Source: a virus. Taken from it: DNA of 29,399 nt. Of the stretch, positions 8,624 to 15,710 are shown in pieces; positions within the stretch are counted from its first letter, which is position 1, and the number at the start of each line of letters is the position of its first letter. The position numbers and the translations under genes were made by a program. The notes under the pieces are model-generated. The model was not told where the DNA came from, searched no databases, and saw only the letters and a list, made by a program, of their open reading frames with translations. The stretch spans positions 1-29,399 of the IMG/VR virus record IMGVR_UViG_3300032668_000108. One strand, written 5' to 3'.

Positions 8624-10882
8624 CTATCCAAAGAAACTCTTACGAGCAACCATTATTTCAGAAAACGCTCTTGACAGGGAGTCGATTTGGTCATCATGAG
8701 CTCCATTAGGGAACACTCGCATTTCATTGATGAGGGCTTGATTCCAATCTCCTCGAAGCATAAGCACGTTGCCAACGTTCACTTGAGCTGCAAATGGTTC
8801 TGCGCGGGTTATTTTGTCTCCCGTCTCAGGTGAGCTTTTGACATTGTATCCCGACAATGCACGAGTTAGGTATAACACTTGGGTTTTACCTGCTTGACCG
8901 GGGTCTTGAGGGATGCTGATTCTTACGCCTCGCCCATCCTGTGAGGCTATGTTAATCATTGCAGCGTCTCGCTGGTCTGGTCCTACGCGCATTCTGGCCA
9001 TATCCGCAATAATGTACCGCCCATCTTCGAGCCGTCCGAGCTTGCCTCCTGCTGTGTAATCCCCTTCCGGTGAACTGGCCAAGTCCCAGCCTCGACACCA
9101 CTTGATCGAGCCAGCAGGAATTGCGTCCACCACTTTGATTTGGTCAGGACGAAATAAATCACCCTCAAGCGGAGCGGGACGTTGCTGGAAGAGTGCAGCC
9201 CAAGTCCTTGGGTTTTGCTCGAACTGATCCCAGTGTTTACGGTCGAACCATTCTGGCCAGAGATATACGCCAATTTCACGTCCAAGCGGGTCATTCTCCT
9301 GTTCGCATTTAGCTGCAAGACAAATAACTTCCCAATAGTTGCCATCTTTGCAAAGAATCTTTCCACTTTCACCGTTCCAGTCTTCTGGAAGGATTCGCCC
9401 TGATAAATCATCTTCGTGCCACCGTGTATTGTGGCTTACTAGACCGTTGGCAATGAAGTTCTCAGTCCGTTCTACCTGAATATCATAAACGTCCTCATAG
9501 CCTTCCGAATATATTGCCTCTACGGTGTCAAGAATGAAGTCTGAGGTATTCAGCGGCCCGCTCAAGGATTTCGGATGTCTTTCCGTATCCGACGGCCAGA
9601 TTGCAATCGTTGCACAGTAATCCCCGAACCTTCGCAGTGTCGTGGCAATGATCGACGCATAATTTGCCGCCCCAATGCGCTCTAACATTTTTCCCCGGGG
9701 GTTCACCACATACGGCACACTTTCCGCCTTGCGCTTCCAGAATCCGGTTGTATTCTTCGATGGTGATTCCGTATCGGTGTTTGAGGTGCGCTGATCTGTG
9801 GGATTCTGCGTTGACTGATGGCGCCCTGTAGCCGCTCTGCCACCGCCACTTATTGTAATGAGAGTTGCAATACCCTCGAACGCGAACGTCTTTTTCGCAT
9901 CCGTCAGCTTTGCACTTAACCCCAGTCCACTTTCCTTTTTGACCCGGAAGATTTCTTGGCCCGGGACTATATTTTTCAGACGAATCCATTTTGGTTCTCC
10001 ACCCACATTAACAAGAAACGGATGTCTCTCGTTTGCGCGGACGATTATCCCTGACTTCATCTTAATTACATAGATTAAATCAGGACCATTGTTTCTCCAA
10101 TTTAGAACCTTTGATTTTGTGAGCTTACCGTTTTCAAAGGTAGCAATTTTGTCTCCAATTTTGATGTTCTTAAGGTCTGTTTCAGTTCCATCAGCCATCA
10201 AAACAGATGTATCTCCCGTCATACATTGAATTATGCAAATCCATCCACCCGGAATAAGTCGAGTTTTTAAGTCATCTTCATACGCTGCAAAGGTACGATC
10301 CCTTATAGTTTGTGAGTTTGCTTGATCTCTGCCTTTTACTGGATCATCAATAATGATCCCGTTGGCGCGGTTGCCCGTGATGCCACCAAGAATTCCGCAA
10401 GCCATATATTCTGAACCGTTAGTCAAAGCAAACTCTTGGGCTGCTGATGATTCAGTCGTCAATCCAGTTGCCCATATTCCTTTGTATCGTGGTTGCTTAA
10501 TAATGGATCGGGTACGCCGCCCCAGCTTACGGGCTAGATCGTCTCCATAGCTGGCCAGAATAATCCGGCTTCCGGGGATGGCCCCCATATAGTCGGAAGG
10601 AAACACCACTGAGGCATACGTTGATTTAGCACTGCCCGGAGGCATGAAAACCATCATTCGCCCGTGTTTGGTTCTTGAGACTTCATAAAGTTTGGAAAGA
10701 AGAAGACGATGGTGCAAAGCCATCGTAGTTTCGACTGGATAAAAGAACTCAGTGTCAGGATCTTCCGATCCGGGTTTACCCGGAACATCAATGGCATTTG
10801 CATAGTGCAGGATGTCCTCTCTTGCCATCCTACGAATTAAAACTTCCCTAGCTGCGTCCGATTGCGATTGCGAGTAGCTCAT
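8624..10882 (-). CDS. terL: Terminase large subunit interrupted by an intein
   Basis: 752-residue precursor; removal of the intein (residues 220-485) leaves a 486-residue terminase of normal size. The ATPase half has a deviant Walker A PPGSAKST (81-88) and Walker B IIIDD (176-180). The C-extein opens with [13 protein letters not shown], the conserved coupling segment. The RuvC-like nuclease half shows the metal-binding acids in GWDLASS (D600), PQDPGQAG (D660) and AHDDQIDS (D730/D731, D734). It cuts and pumps concatemeric DNA into proheads, working with the portal downstream and the small subunit upstream, with which it overlaps by 35 nt. An activity-critical insertion site means splicing is probably required for packaging. 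Confidence 0.95.
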   Translation of the reverse strand: MSYSQSQSDAAREVLIRRMAREDILHYANAIDVPGKPGSEDPDTEFFYPVETTMALHHRLLLSKLYEVSRTKHGRMMVFMPPGSAKSTYASVVFPSDYMGAIPGSRIILASYGDDLARKLGRRTRSIIKQPRYKGIWATGLTTESSAAQEFALTNGSEYMACGILGGITGNRANGIIIDDPVKGRDQANSQTIRDRTFAAYEDDLKTRLIPGGWICIIQCMTGDTSVLMADGTETDLKNIKIGDKIATFENGKLTKSKVLNWRNNGPDLIYVIKMKSGIIVRANERHPFLVNVGGEPKWIRLKNIVPGQEIFRVKKESGLGLSAKLTDAKKTFAFEGIATLITISGGGRAATGRHQSTQNPTDQRTSNTDTESPSKNTTGFWKRKAESVPYVVNPRGKMLERIGAANYASIIATTLRRFGDYCATIAIWPSDTERHPKSLSGPLNTSDFILDTVEAIYSEGYEDVYDIQVERTENFIANGLVSHNTRWHEDDLSGRILPEDWNGESGKILCKDGNYWEVICLAAKCEQENDPLGREIGVYLWPEWFDRKHWDQFEQNPRTWAALFQQRPAPLEGDLFRPDQIKVVDAIPAGSIKWCRGWDLASSPEGDYTAGGKLGRLEDGRYIIADMARMRVGPDQRDAAMINIASQDGRGVRISIPQDPGQAGKTQVLYLTRALSGYNVKSSPETGDKITRAEPFAAQVNVGNVLMLRGDWNQALINEMRVFPNGAHDDQIDSLSRAFSEIMVARKSFFG
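9528..9989 (-). CDS. Endonuclease VII-like HNH nuclease nested in the TerL intein
   Basis: 153 residues, wholly inside the intein and read in a different frame. Residues 26-44 form a small zinc motif (C26, C31, C41, H44) ending HYNKWRW, as seen at the start of phage HNH nucleases. Residues 74-130 match the recombination endonuclease VII family: [18 protein letters not shown], then [20 protein letters not shown]. Zinc ligands C91/C94/C126/C129 and catalytic D113-H114 and Asn127/130 are present. Its own Shine-Dalgarno GGTGGAG lies 7 nt before the ATG, and the TGA falls just before the C-terminal splicing blocks. It is probably the homing endonuclease for this intein, targeting intein-less terL; that activity is inference. 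Confidence 0.9.
   Translation of the reverse strand: MDSSEKYSPGPRNLPGQKGKWTGVKCKADGCEKDVRVRGYCNSHYNKWRWQSGYRAPSVNAESHRSAHLKHRYGITIEEYNRILEAQGGKCAVCGEPPGKNVRAHWGGKLCVDHCHDTAKVRGLLCNDCNLAVGYGKTSEILERAAEYLRLHS
9987..10003 (-). promoter_or_regulatory. Shine-Dalgarno and start of the nested endonuclease
   Basis: GGTGGAG, seven spacer bases, then ATG. The site is made from intein codons for Gly-Gly-Glu-Pro-Lys (intein residues 75-79) right after block B, so it doubles as splicing-domain coding sequence. It decides that the nested frame can be translated independently of the terminase frame. Confidence 0.7.
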
Positions 10883-11372
10883 CGTCGGTCATCTCTCTAA
10901 GCTGGGATGCACCAATTTGGTTATTAACCTGTACGGCAACGTCTGGAGACTTTCCATAAATGTTCTCTTTTCCTTTTCCAATGACATTTTGGGCAATTTC
11001 TAACTCCTTCATATCCATGATTGGAGTCTCTTGAACCTTCTTTACTGCCCTTTGTGCAATCAACAAACTGGCCTTCCGAAAGAAGTGCAAATCTTTTGTG
11101 CGCTCATCAACTAGAGTCTGATGAACCTCAAGCTCTGTTGAATTTAGTGTTGATTTTTGCTCCGAAATCTCAGCAAGCTGTTGTTTCACATGGACAGTTT
11201 TTTCAACAAGGGGTTGAATTTTACCCTTTACCCATCCTTCTGTCTTTGCCTTTTTGCTAATAGAGCTTCTGTCTTTAATAGCAACTTCCTCCCTTTCAGT
11301 AATCTCTGAAAGAGACAGACCGCTTTCATAAAATGCTTTGACAACATCCCAATCGTGTCTTGTGTATGCCAT
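10848..11372 (-). CDS. terS: Terminase small subunit
   Basis: 174 residues. The N-terminal 50 residues look like a helix-turn-helix DNA-binding domain (DWDVVKAFYESGLSLSEI followed by RSSISKKAKTEGWVKGK), as in small terminases that recognise packaging sites. The centre (residues 60-130) is a helical oligomerisation region, and the end ([16 protein letters not shown]) is a typical tail that contacts the large subunit. The 35 nt overlap with terL and the order ABC/GNAT-terS-terL-portal support the call. No strong Shine-Dalgarno is visible; the start lies 6 nt after the upstream stop, so re-initiation is probable. Confidence 0.85.
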   Translation of the reverse strand: MAYTRHDWDVVKAFYESGLSLSEITEREEVAIKDRSSISKKAKTEGWVKGKIQPLVEKTVHVKQQLAEISEQKSTLNSTELEVHQTLVDERTKDLHFFRKASLLIAQRAVKKVQETPIMDMKELEIAQNVIGKGKENIYGKSPDVAVQVNNQIGASQLREMTDDELLAIAIGRS

Positions 11373-11377
11373 GTCAT

Positions 11378-12466
11378 TTATGGGTTTGAATTTTCTTGTT
11401 CAATGCTTTTGAATTCGAACGTTGCAGTCAATCGAGCATCGGATGTTGATCCAGCCAATATTCCTGTTTTTGCCGTATCTTTCAAACGACCCGGTTTTCT
11501 TACCATTGCCCATGCTTTGTCATGTTGTAATCCATGAACAAATGCAGGTGAGCTTGTAACCAATGACACTCTAAATCCTTGTTTTTTGTATTTTTTGGCT
11601 ATCTCATTCAAAAATTGTTTGCCGAGTCCAATACCTTGATAATCAGGTTTGACCACTATTCGATGAATACGCTTCATGTTTTTGACGTGAGGATGCGGAA
11701 AATGCAAAACTGAACACCACGCCACAGGTCGATCATTGATTTCGCAAATGTATTTGTGCGCTGCCATATTGTGATCGTGGCTCAAATAATGAAACTCCAT
11801 GAATTGCTTCCATTCACGTTGCTCAGCTTTTCTGATGTTGCAGACAATTTCAGGACGCCGAAGATCCCTCCAGACAAATTCTGCTTTGTCGCAGTTGTAA
11901 ACCCAATCAGGTTCCAACCATTTTTCAATGTCATAATGACAAGAAACAGCGATGAATTGTTTGTCTTGTTTCCTGATGAATTTTTGGATTGCTGACGATC
12001 CTACGCAAGCCACTTGGCGATCCACAACAGAAGTAAACTCATCATAAATGCAGGGTTTTTCGCTTGTTAGGATCAATTTGGCGAGTTCTGCTCGCATCTT
12101 TTGACCGTTTGATAAGACTTGAAATGGTTTTAGCCAATCAGGAGGCGAAGCGAACCCGACTTTGCACAGCGTTTCCGTAATGTCTTTAGCTGAATGATCG
12201 CCAAAATCATCAATAATGGATTGCCCCGTCCATTCATAGCCTTCAAAAAAAAGGAAATCTTTAAACAGGCGTCGAGCAATTGTTGTTTTACCGCTTCCTG
12301 ATGCTCCGACAATTAGACCTACATTCCATTTCTTGTCTTCAATCGGAATTTTAACGTCGAATTCTTTTCTGACTACATCGGCATCAAAATCGAACGCTGA
12401 TTTGACTTTGTTTGCTTTGAATGAATTTGATGTGGGACTTTCAATTACAAACTTTGAACTCGGCAT
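11378..12466 (-). CDS. ABC-type ATPase fused to GNAT acyltransferase (COG2401-like)
   Basis: 362 residues. Residues 45-195 are a soluble ABC ATPase with Walker A GASGSGKTT (54-62), signature LSNGQ (118-122), Walker B CIYDEF (139-144, catalytic Glu143), D-loop SVVDR and switch His177. Residues about 205-350 are a GNAT fold with acyl-CoA loop VVKPDYQGIGLG (271-282). No membrane segment, so it is not a transporter. This domain pair is the COG2401 arrangement; phage Mu Mom, which modifies adenine in DNA, is also GNAT-like. It overlaps the ParB-like gene by 22 nt and has GAGGG before the ATG. A role in phage DNA modification is inferred; an accessory packaging role is also possible. Confidence 0.85.
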   Translation of the reverse strand: MPSSKFVIESPTSNSFKANKVKSAFDFDADVVRKEFDVKIPIEDKKWNVGLIVGASGSGKTTIARRLFKDFLFFEGYEWTGQSIIDDFGDHSAKDITETLCKVGFASPPDWLKPFQVLSNGQKMRAELAKLILTSEKPCIYDEFTSVVDRQVACVGSSAIQKFIRKQDKQFIAVSCHYDIEKWLEPDWVYNCDKAEFVWRDLRRPEIVCNIRKAEQREWKQFMEFHYLSHDHNMAAHKYICEINDRPVAWCSVLHFPHPHVKNMKRIHRIVVKPDYQGIGLGKQFLNEIAKKYKKQGFRVSLVTSSPAFVHGLQHDKAWAMVRKPGRLKDTAKTGILAGSTSDARLTATFEFKSIEQENSNP

Positions 12467-12990
12467 TTATATCCCTCGATGTCCAAACGATTAAAAATTT
12501 TTTCTTGTTCTTCTTCGTCTTTGCATTCAACAATTACGTTAAAAACTTCAGAATACAATTCTTCTTTTAATTCTTTTTCTTCTTCTTGAATTTCATCAAA
12601 TAAATTAGCTAATTCAATTAAATCAAAGCCTATGATTTCCAAATTAAAATCATAATTGGCAAGTTCTTTAAGTTCAATTTTTAAAAGCGATTCATCCCAT
12701 CCAGCATTCATGGCCAATTTGTTGTCTGCTAAAACAAGTGCCCGTTTTTGAGCTTCAGATAGATGAGCAAGCTGGATGCTCGGGATTTCTTGTATTCCAA
12801 GTTTGCGCGCAGCCATAACGCGCCCGTGTCCCGCTATGAGACCATTTTCCCCATCAATCAAGACAGGATTGGTCCAGCCAAATTCTCGGATGCTGGCAGC
12901 GATTTGCGCGATTTGCTCGTCAGAATGAGTTCGTGAATTTCGAGCATAAGGGATAAGGCTTTCTAAGGGCCTATATTCGATGGTAATCAT
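12445..12990 (-). CDS. ParB/Srx-like nuclease-fold protein
   Basis: 181 residues. Residues 1-85 are a ParB-like domain: YRPLESLIPYARNSRTHSDE, IREFGWTNPVLID, then GLIAGHGRVMAARKLG with the GHGR signature, and the following ALVLADNKLAMNAGWDESLL segment. That second segment is the one normally leading into a DNA adenine methyltransferase in phage ParB-methyltransferase proteins. Here the methyltransferase is missing; a short acidic helical tail follows and the next gene encodes an ABC/GNAT protein overlapping by 22 nt. The start has AAGGAAAA upstream. Plasmid-style partitioning is unlikely without a ParA. A targeting or regulatory role in DNA modification is inferred. Confidence 0.85.
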   Translation of the reverse strand: MITIEYRPLESLIPYARNSRTHSDEQIAQIAASIREFGWTNPVLIDGENGLIAGHGRVMAARKLGIQEIPSIQLAHLSEAQKRALVLADNKLAMNAGWDESLLKIELKELANYDFNLEIIGFDLIELANLFDEIQEEEKELKEELYSEVFNVIVECKDEEEQEKIFNRLDIEGYKCRVQSL

Positions 12991-13044
12991 GAGTTTTCCT
13001 TTTTTGTTTAATCTTCGTCAAGAGGATTTTACTGTTAGGCGTGA

Positions 13045-13071
13045 AACCAGAAAACCCCGAAGGGTCTGGTT
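13045..13071 (-). promoter_or_regulatory. Hairpin with TTCG tetraloop upstream of the ParB-like gene
   Basis: Perfect 7-bp outer arms AACCAGA/TCTGGTT enclose an inner CCC-TTCG-GGG stem-loop with a 3-nt bulge. Read on the minus strand it is the very stable UUCG type. It lies about 55 nt upstream of the ParB-like ATG and downstream of the minus-strand terminator. No U-run follows, so it may be a 5' leader structure protecting or controlling the late transcript rather than a terminator. Confidence 0.45.
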
Positions 13072-13094
13072 ACGGTTCCAGCGCCAGAGAAAGG

Positions 13095-13118
13095 AAAAAA
13101 CTGGCCGATTCCGGTCAG
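13095..13118 (-). terminator. Rho-independent terminator after the replication operon
   Basis: On the minus strand the stem CTGACC / GGCCAG (one G-T pair) with a 6-nt loop is followed directly by TTTTTT. It lies 20 bases downstream of the YbcO-like gene, separating the minus-strand replication operon from the ParB-terminase operon. The downstream operon therefore probably has its own promoter in 12991-13094, though no convincing one was seen. Confidence 0.6.
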
Positions 13119-13137
13119 CATATCCAATCTTATTCAC

Positions 13138-13428
13138 TCAAGCAATCTTAACTATCCCACGCTCGAACAAAAGCCCGATAGTTCTCCTGTGGGCAAGCTC
13201 CCAGATTGCCACTCGTTCCTCTCTTTTCATCTTTGAACCTTGATCTATCTCCATGTGACATTTATGGCATAAAGCCGATATGCGAAAATCGTGAGCTTTA
13301 ATTCCTTTACCTTTTCCGTCAATAAGCTGATTGCTGTGACTTGCAGCTATTGTTGAGTCTTCTATCCCACAAGCTTGACAAGGAAAATCCCTTACTGCTT
13401 CAAGTAGCTTTTTATTACGGTAGTTCAT
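13138..13428 (-). CDS. YbcO-like (DUF1364) HNH-type nuclease
   Basis: 96 residues, the usual family length. MNYRNKKLLEAVRDFPCQAC starts the protein in the typical way, followed by AASHSNQLIDGKGKGIKAHD, ALCHKCHMEIDQG and an end WELAHRRTIGLLFERG. The paired cysteines (C17, C20, and the CHKCH group) and the His of ASHSN form the zinc and metal site of this small nuclease family, known from lambdoid prophages (YbcO). Such proteins replace or accompany Rap/NinG junction nucleases in recombination. NinB lies two genes upstream, which fits a lambdoid nin-like set. It is the last gene before a terminator. Confidence 0.88.
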   Translation of the reverse strand: MNYRNKKLLEAVRDFPCQACGIEDSTIAASHSNQLIDGKGKGIKAHDFRISALCHKCHMEIDQGSKMKREERVAIWELAHRRTIGLLFERGIVKIA

Positions 13429-13633
13429 CGTGCCTCATTTGTGCCTTGATGATGGCCATGCGATAAAGCAAAGCCTCAATGTATCCACAAGCGTCCATCA
13501 GCTCTTCCTGAAGATGAACCAGCCATTGCTCTTCCGTCAGGTCGTCGCGTTCTAGCGTTACCCCGTACTTTTTGAGCCCGTGTTGAGCCCGTTTTTGAAT
13601 TTTCTTGCAAACTCTATCTTCAATAATGCTCAT
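13415..13633 (-). CDS. Small phage protein, CKKIQKRAQ-type, unknown
   Basis: 72 residues from the ATG that overlaps the stop of the NinB gene (ATGA); AGGA lies upstream, and a longer start inside NinB is less likely. The sequence VCKKIQKRAQHGLKKYGVTL then EEQWLVHLQEELMDACGYIE resembles small helical phage proteins near replication genes that look like a shortened MazG-type nucleotide pyrophosphohydrolase (E-E-L-x-D core). Only one helix pair is present, so enzymatic activity is uncertain. It overlaps the YbcO-like gene by 14 nt. Confidence 0.75.
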   Translation of the reverse strand: MSIIEDRVCKKIQKRAQHGLKKYGVTLERDDLTEEQWLVHLQEELMDACGYIEALLYRMAIIKAQMRHDELP

Positions 13634-14013
13634 GTTTCCACTTCCTGATCTATTGCCCAAGCCTGTATGTATTCGATCAGCTCGATCATTTCGTTCTTTG
13701 TAAGCTCGGATGTTCTGCGAAATACAATGTCTACCCCATACCCATCAATAGCCGGGAGCATTTCCAGCGGTTCACCACGAGCCCGAAGCCATGCAGCGGT
13801 AAGTAAGCGCTTCCATACTTCAACATCGCGCCGTTTACCAGCCCACTCAAGATACCTTGCAATGTCGCTCAATAGAGCGTGAAGCTTGGCATTCTGTGCC
13901 AACGTTCGCTTGACTGGCTTAACTTCGACTGCATAGCCGTCTGGGGCCTCCTCAACCGCTTTTTTGGCATTAGCCCTTGCTTCATCATGGGCCAGAACAA
14001 AATAACGTCTCAT
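13630..14013 (-). CDS. ninB: NinB-like recombination protein
   Basis: 127 residues. Clear NinB family features: KRTLAQNAKLHALLSDIA, YLEWAGKRRDVEVWKRLLTA, AWLRARGEPLEMLPAIDGYG, and DIVFRRTSELTKNEMIELIE ending in IQAWAIDQEVE. In lambda NinB (Orf) is a recombination mediator that helps annealing or strand-exchange proteins load on SSB-coated DNA; here Erf and SSB are encoded in the plus-strand operon. The ATG overlaps the preceding stop (ATGA) and GGGGGAT lies 8 nt upstream. Family is firm. Confidence 0.92.
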   Translation of the reverse strand: MRRYFVLAHDEARANAKKAVEEAPDGYAVEVKPVKRTLAQNAKLHALLSDIARYLEWAGKRRDVEVWKRLLTAAWLRARGEPLEMLPAIDGYGVDIVFRRTSELTKNEMIELIEYIQAWAIDQEVET

Positions 14014-14201
14014 CGCCAATCCCCCGATTTACCACGATTTCCTTTTTTCCATTGATCTACAAAATCCTCTTCAGTAAGTTTTTTCATCCATGCAGCTTTT
14101 GGCCCGTTGATATAACAGCGATATTTCTCAAGCCCCCACTCAGCGCGATACTTTAAGAGTTGCCTAATTAAACAACGATATTTATGCTGTTCTTGATCCA
14201 T
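14010..14201 (-). CDS. Small conserved phage protein ending GNRGKSGDWR
   Basis: 63 residues, Lys/Arg-rich. The pattern CLIRQLLKYRAEWGLEKY, then KLTEEDFVDQWKKGNRGKSG and DWR at the extreme end, recurs in small proteins of proteobacterial phages in nin-like regions. No catalytic or binding motif stands out; two cysteines are too few for a zinc site. It starts 20 nt inside the preceding gene and couples to NinB by an ATGA overlap. Function unknown. Confidence 0.75.
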   Translation of the reverse strand: MDQEQHKYRCLIRQLLKYRAEWGLEKYRCYINGPKAAWMKKLTEEDFVDQWKKGNRGKSGDWR

Positions 14202-14406
14202 CTTTCGGCTTTCTCTTTTCGACTATCTTCAAAAGGCAGCGCTGGTCATTTGCATGAATTTGGTCTATCGAGTCATATTGAAAAGCCCATTTTCCGTTGT
14301 ATATCCCAAACATGATTTCACGCGCTCTAGTCCAACTAGAAGCGGTTATTGAGACGTAACCGGGGCCACCTTGAGTGGCCGATAATGTGAAGAAGTGTTC
14401 GCTCAT
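14182..14406 (-). CDS. Small unknown phage protein
   Basis: 74 residues. SEHFFTLSATQGGPGYVSIT, then SSWTRAREIMFGIYNGKWAF, looks like a small alpha/beta fold with one long helix; nothing in it identifies a family. The ATG overlaps the stop of the upstream zinc-finger gene (ATGA) and its end overlaps the next gene by 20 nt, so it is a genuine member of the operon rather than a chance frame. Confidence 0.7.
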   Translation of the reverse strand: MSEHFFTLSATQGGPGYVSITASSWTRAREIMFGIYNGKWAFQYDSIDQIHANDQRCLLKIVEKRKPKDGSRTA

Positions 14407-14579
14407 TTTTTCACCACTCTACAGTCCAGACAGCGCCAGCCCTTTACAGCCGGGGCTTTGTCTTTTGGTTTGTATTCCCTGCAGATTTCACAAAAGCGTT
14501 TCCCTCTGATTGAAACCAGTCTTCCTGCAGCATCCAAAAAGGATCCATTGGCCCTAGTTTTTTGGCTTACACTAGTCAT
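14403..14579 (-). CDS. Small zinc-ribbon protein
   Basis: 58 residues from the second ATG, chosen because GGGG sits seven nucleotides before it; the first ATG (14585) overlaps the dUTPase stop but leaves almost no spacer. Two CxxC knuckles (FCEICREYKPKD and WRCLDCRVV) about 20 residues apart form a rubredoxin-like or ribbon zinc site. The N-terminal part (FLDAAGRLVSIRGKR) is basic. Probably a nucleic-acid or protein-binding adaptor; no function known. Coupled by ATGA overlap to the next gene. Confidence 0.75.
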   Translation of the reverse strand: MTSVSQKTRANGSFLDAAGRLVSIRGKRFCEICREYKPKDKAPAVKGWRCLDCRVVKK

Positions 14580-14581
14580 GG

Positions 14582-15037
14582 TCATGCCCCGGTTGAACCG
14601 AAACCGCCTATTCCTCGGTCGGTATCAGAAAGCATTGCCGTTTCAAAAAATTCAACTTTAGGGATAGGCACGATCATTCCCTGAGCGATACGGTCCCCAT
14701 GCGTGATGTTGAGAGAAAGTGTATATTCAGAATCTTTTGCAAGCTTTACTTTAAGCTCTCCTCGATAGTCCGAATCAATGACTCCCACGCAATTTGCAAG
14801 CCTTACCGAGTTTTTGAAACCATGCCCGGACCTGCTATAAATCAACATAACGTATCCTTCAGGAATTTCAAATGCTAATCCTGTTGAAATAGCGACTGGC
14901 ATATCCGCGTATATGGATTGTGTTTCCTTCATCACTGCAAAGATATCAAAACAACCTGAACCATCAGTGGCGTATTCAGGTAGTCGGGCTTCTTGAACAA
15001 GCTTTTGAACTTTTACGGTCAATGTGTTTTCGGTCAT
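14582..15037 (-). CDS. dut: dUTPase
   Basis: 151 residues, normal for trimeric dUTPases. All five motifs are present: I ATDGSGCFDI (23-32), II SRSGHG, III GVIDSDYRGEL with the catalytic Asp, IV GDRIAQGMI, V DTDRGIGGFGSTG at the C-terminal arm. It hydrolyses dUTP to dUMP and pyrophosphate, keeping uracil out of phage DNA and feeding thymidylate synthesis. The start has good spacing from the upstream wHTH gene (8 nt gap). No thymidylate synthase or other nucleotide enzyme is near. Confidence 0.96.
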   Translation of the reverse strand: MTENTLTVKVQKLVQEARLPEYATDGSGCFDIFAVMKETQSIYADMPVAISTGLAFEIPEGYVMLIYSRSGHGFKNSVRLANCVGVIDSDYRGELKVKLAKDSEYTLSLNITHGDRIAQGMIVPIPKVEFFETAMLSDTDRGIGGFGSTGA

Positions 15038-15045
15038 GGTTTCTC

Positions 15046-15294
15046 CTAGATTTGTTCTTTTGGTAGTTTTTCAGGATGGTATTGATAAGACCAAATTGTT
15101 TTTCTGGCCCTCTCATGCGTTCTTTCGGTCAATTCCCTGCTGACATATCTGTTTCTGTACAAATGGCAAAGGGCCATTGAAATGGCAGAGTTTGAGAGAT
15201 TAGTTCTATCTCGTATCATCGGCAGGGTTAGTGGTGTTTCTGCGCTTAGGAAGGTCTCTCGGACCCTAACAAGCGCATTCTTTGAGTTATTCAT
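15046..15294 (-). CDS. Small winged-helix DNA-binding protein
   Basis: 82 residues from the ATG coupled to the upstream stop as TAATG; a longer frame starting 48 nt earlier lacks a better ribosome site. Residues 20-55 (TLPMIRDRTNLSNSAISMAL then YRNRYVSRE) have the helix-turn-helix and wing pattern of MarR- or replication-type winged helices. It lies between the helicase loader and dut, so it may regulate the operon or assist replication initiation. No closer family recognised. Confidence 0.72.
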   Translation of the reverse strand: MNNSKNALVRVRETFLSAETPLTLPMIRDRTNLSNSAISMALCHLYRNRYVSRELTERTHERARKTIWSYQYHPEKLPKEQI

Positions 15295-15710
15295 TAGTTG
15301 CTCTTCATAACTTGTTGGCGATTCTTTAACTTTTGACTCCATTCTCGCAGCTTATCCAGAGCCTCTTCCTTGTCTCTTTGAGCCTTGGCTATCTGCTCAG
15401 GGGTCTTTGGTTGATGTTCAATCCTTGGGGCTGGCTTAGGAGGTATCGCTGGCCCATCGTTGCAAAGCTCCTTGAATGCCAAAACCGAAGGAGGGAATTT
15501 AGGGTCCATGTGCTTCAGGGCATAATCGAGCTTGGGCCTGTAGGTCAGGAAGACCCCTAGCATTTCCTCCCAAGTCTGCCTCACCAACATCACGTCTACT
15601 CCTTCCCAATGGCGCATGAATGCAGCGCCGTAAATCGCTCCCATTCTTCCGAAGACATAATCCATCCCTTCGGATGATTCGCAAAAATCACTTTCCAAGT
15701 AATCCAACAT
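15294..15710 (-). CDS. Lambda P-like helicase loader
   Basis: 138 residues. DYVFGRMGAIYGAAFMRHWE, then VDVMLVRQTWEEMLGVFLTY, followed by PPSVLAFKELCND and PAIPPKPAP: this is the order seen in short replication proteins of the lambda P type (W near the start, a helix with W-x-x-x-L, a PP-x-x-x-x-F-x-x-LC motif, then a proline linker). The C-terminal 40 residues are a charged helix. Such proteins recruit the host DnaB helicase to the origin complex built by the initiator encoded immediately upstream (22 nt overlap). The call rests on motif pattern and position. Confidence 0.75.
   Translation of the reverse strand: MLDYLESDFCESSEGMDYVFGRMGAIYGAAFMRHWEGVDVMLVRQTWEEMLGVFLTYRPKLDYALKHMDPKFPPSVLAFKELCNDGPAIPPKPAPRIEHQPKTPEQIAKAQRDKEEALDKLREWSQKLKNRQQVMKSN

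Larger units (their letters stand above)
9428..10225 (-). other. TerL intein (266 residues) with out-of-frame nested endonuclease gene
   Basis: The intein runs from C1 ([13 protein letters not shown], block A) to N266 (IANGLVSHN, blocks F/G), followed by Thr as +1 residue. Block B is present as [10 protein letters not shown] with His68, although the usual Thr of TxxH is Asn65. Block F reads [18 protein letters not shown]. Residues about 1-97 and 233-266 make up a Hint splicing domain. The 135 residues between contain no LAGLIDADG motif and are low-complexity Ser/Thr/Arg-rich in this frame. Extein joins ICIIQ to TRWHEDD, restoring a continuous terminase sequence. The middle of the intein overlaps an endonuclease VII-like gene in another frame. 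Confidence 0.93.

Noticed and set aside
8983-9411. 142-residue minus-strand frame over the C-extein of terL
   Set aside because: It is a shadow of the terminase frame without conserved motifs or a ribosome site.
9428-10225. In-frame homing endonuclease domain within the terminase frame
   Set aside because: The terminase frame between the Hint halves has no LAGLIDADG or HNH motifs and is Ser/Thr/Arg-rich; the nuclease motifs occur only in the other frame.
11378-12466. ABC transporter ATP-binding subunit
   Set aside because: No membrane partner is encoded nearby and the protein is fused to a GNAT domain.
12445-12990. ParB-like protein as plasmid-type partition protein
   Set aside because: No ParA-like gene or centromere-like repeats are nearby, and the domain matches the type linked with phage DNA methyltransferases.
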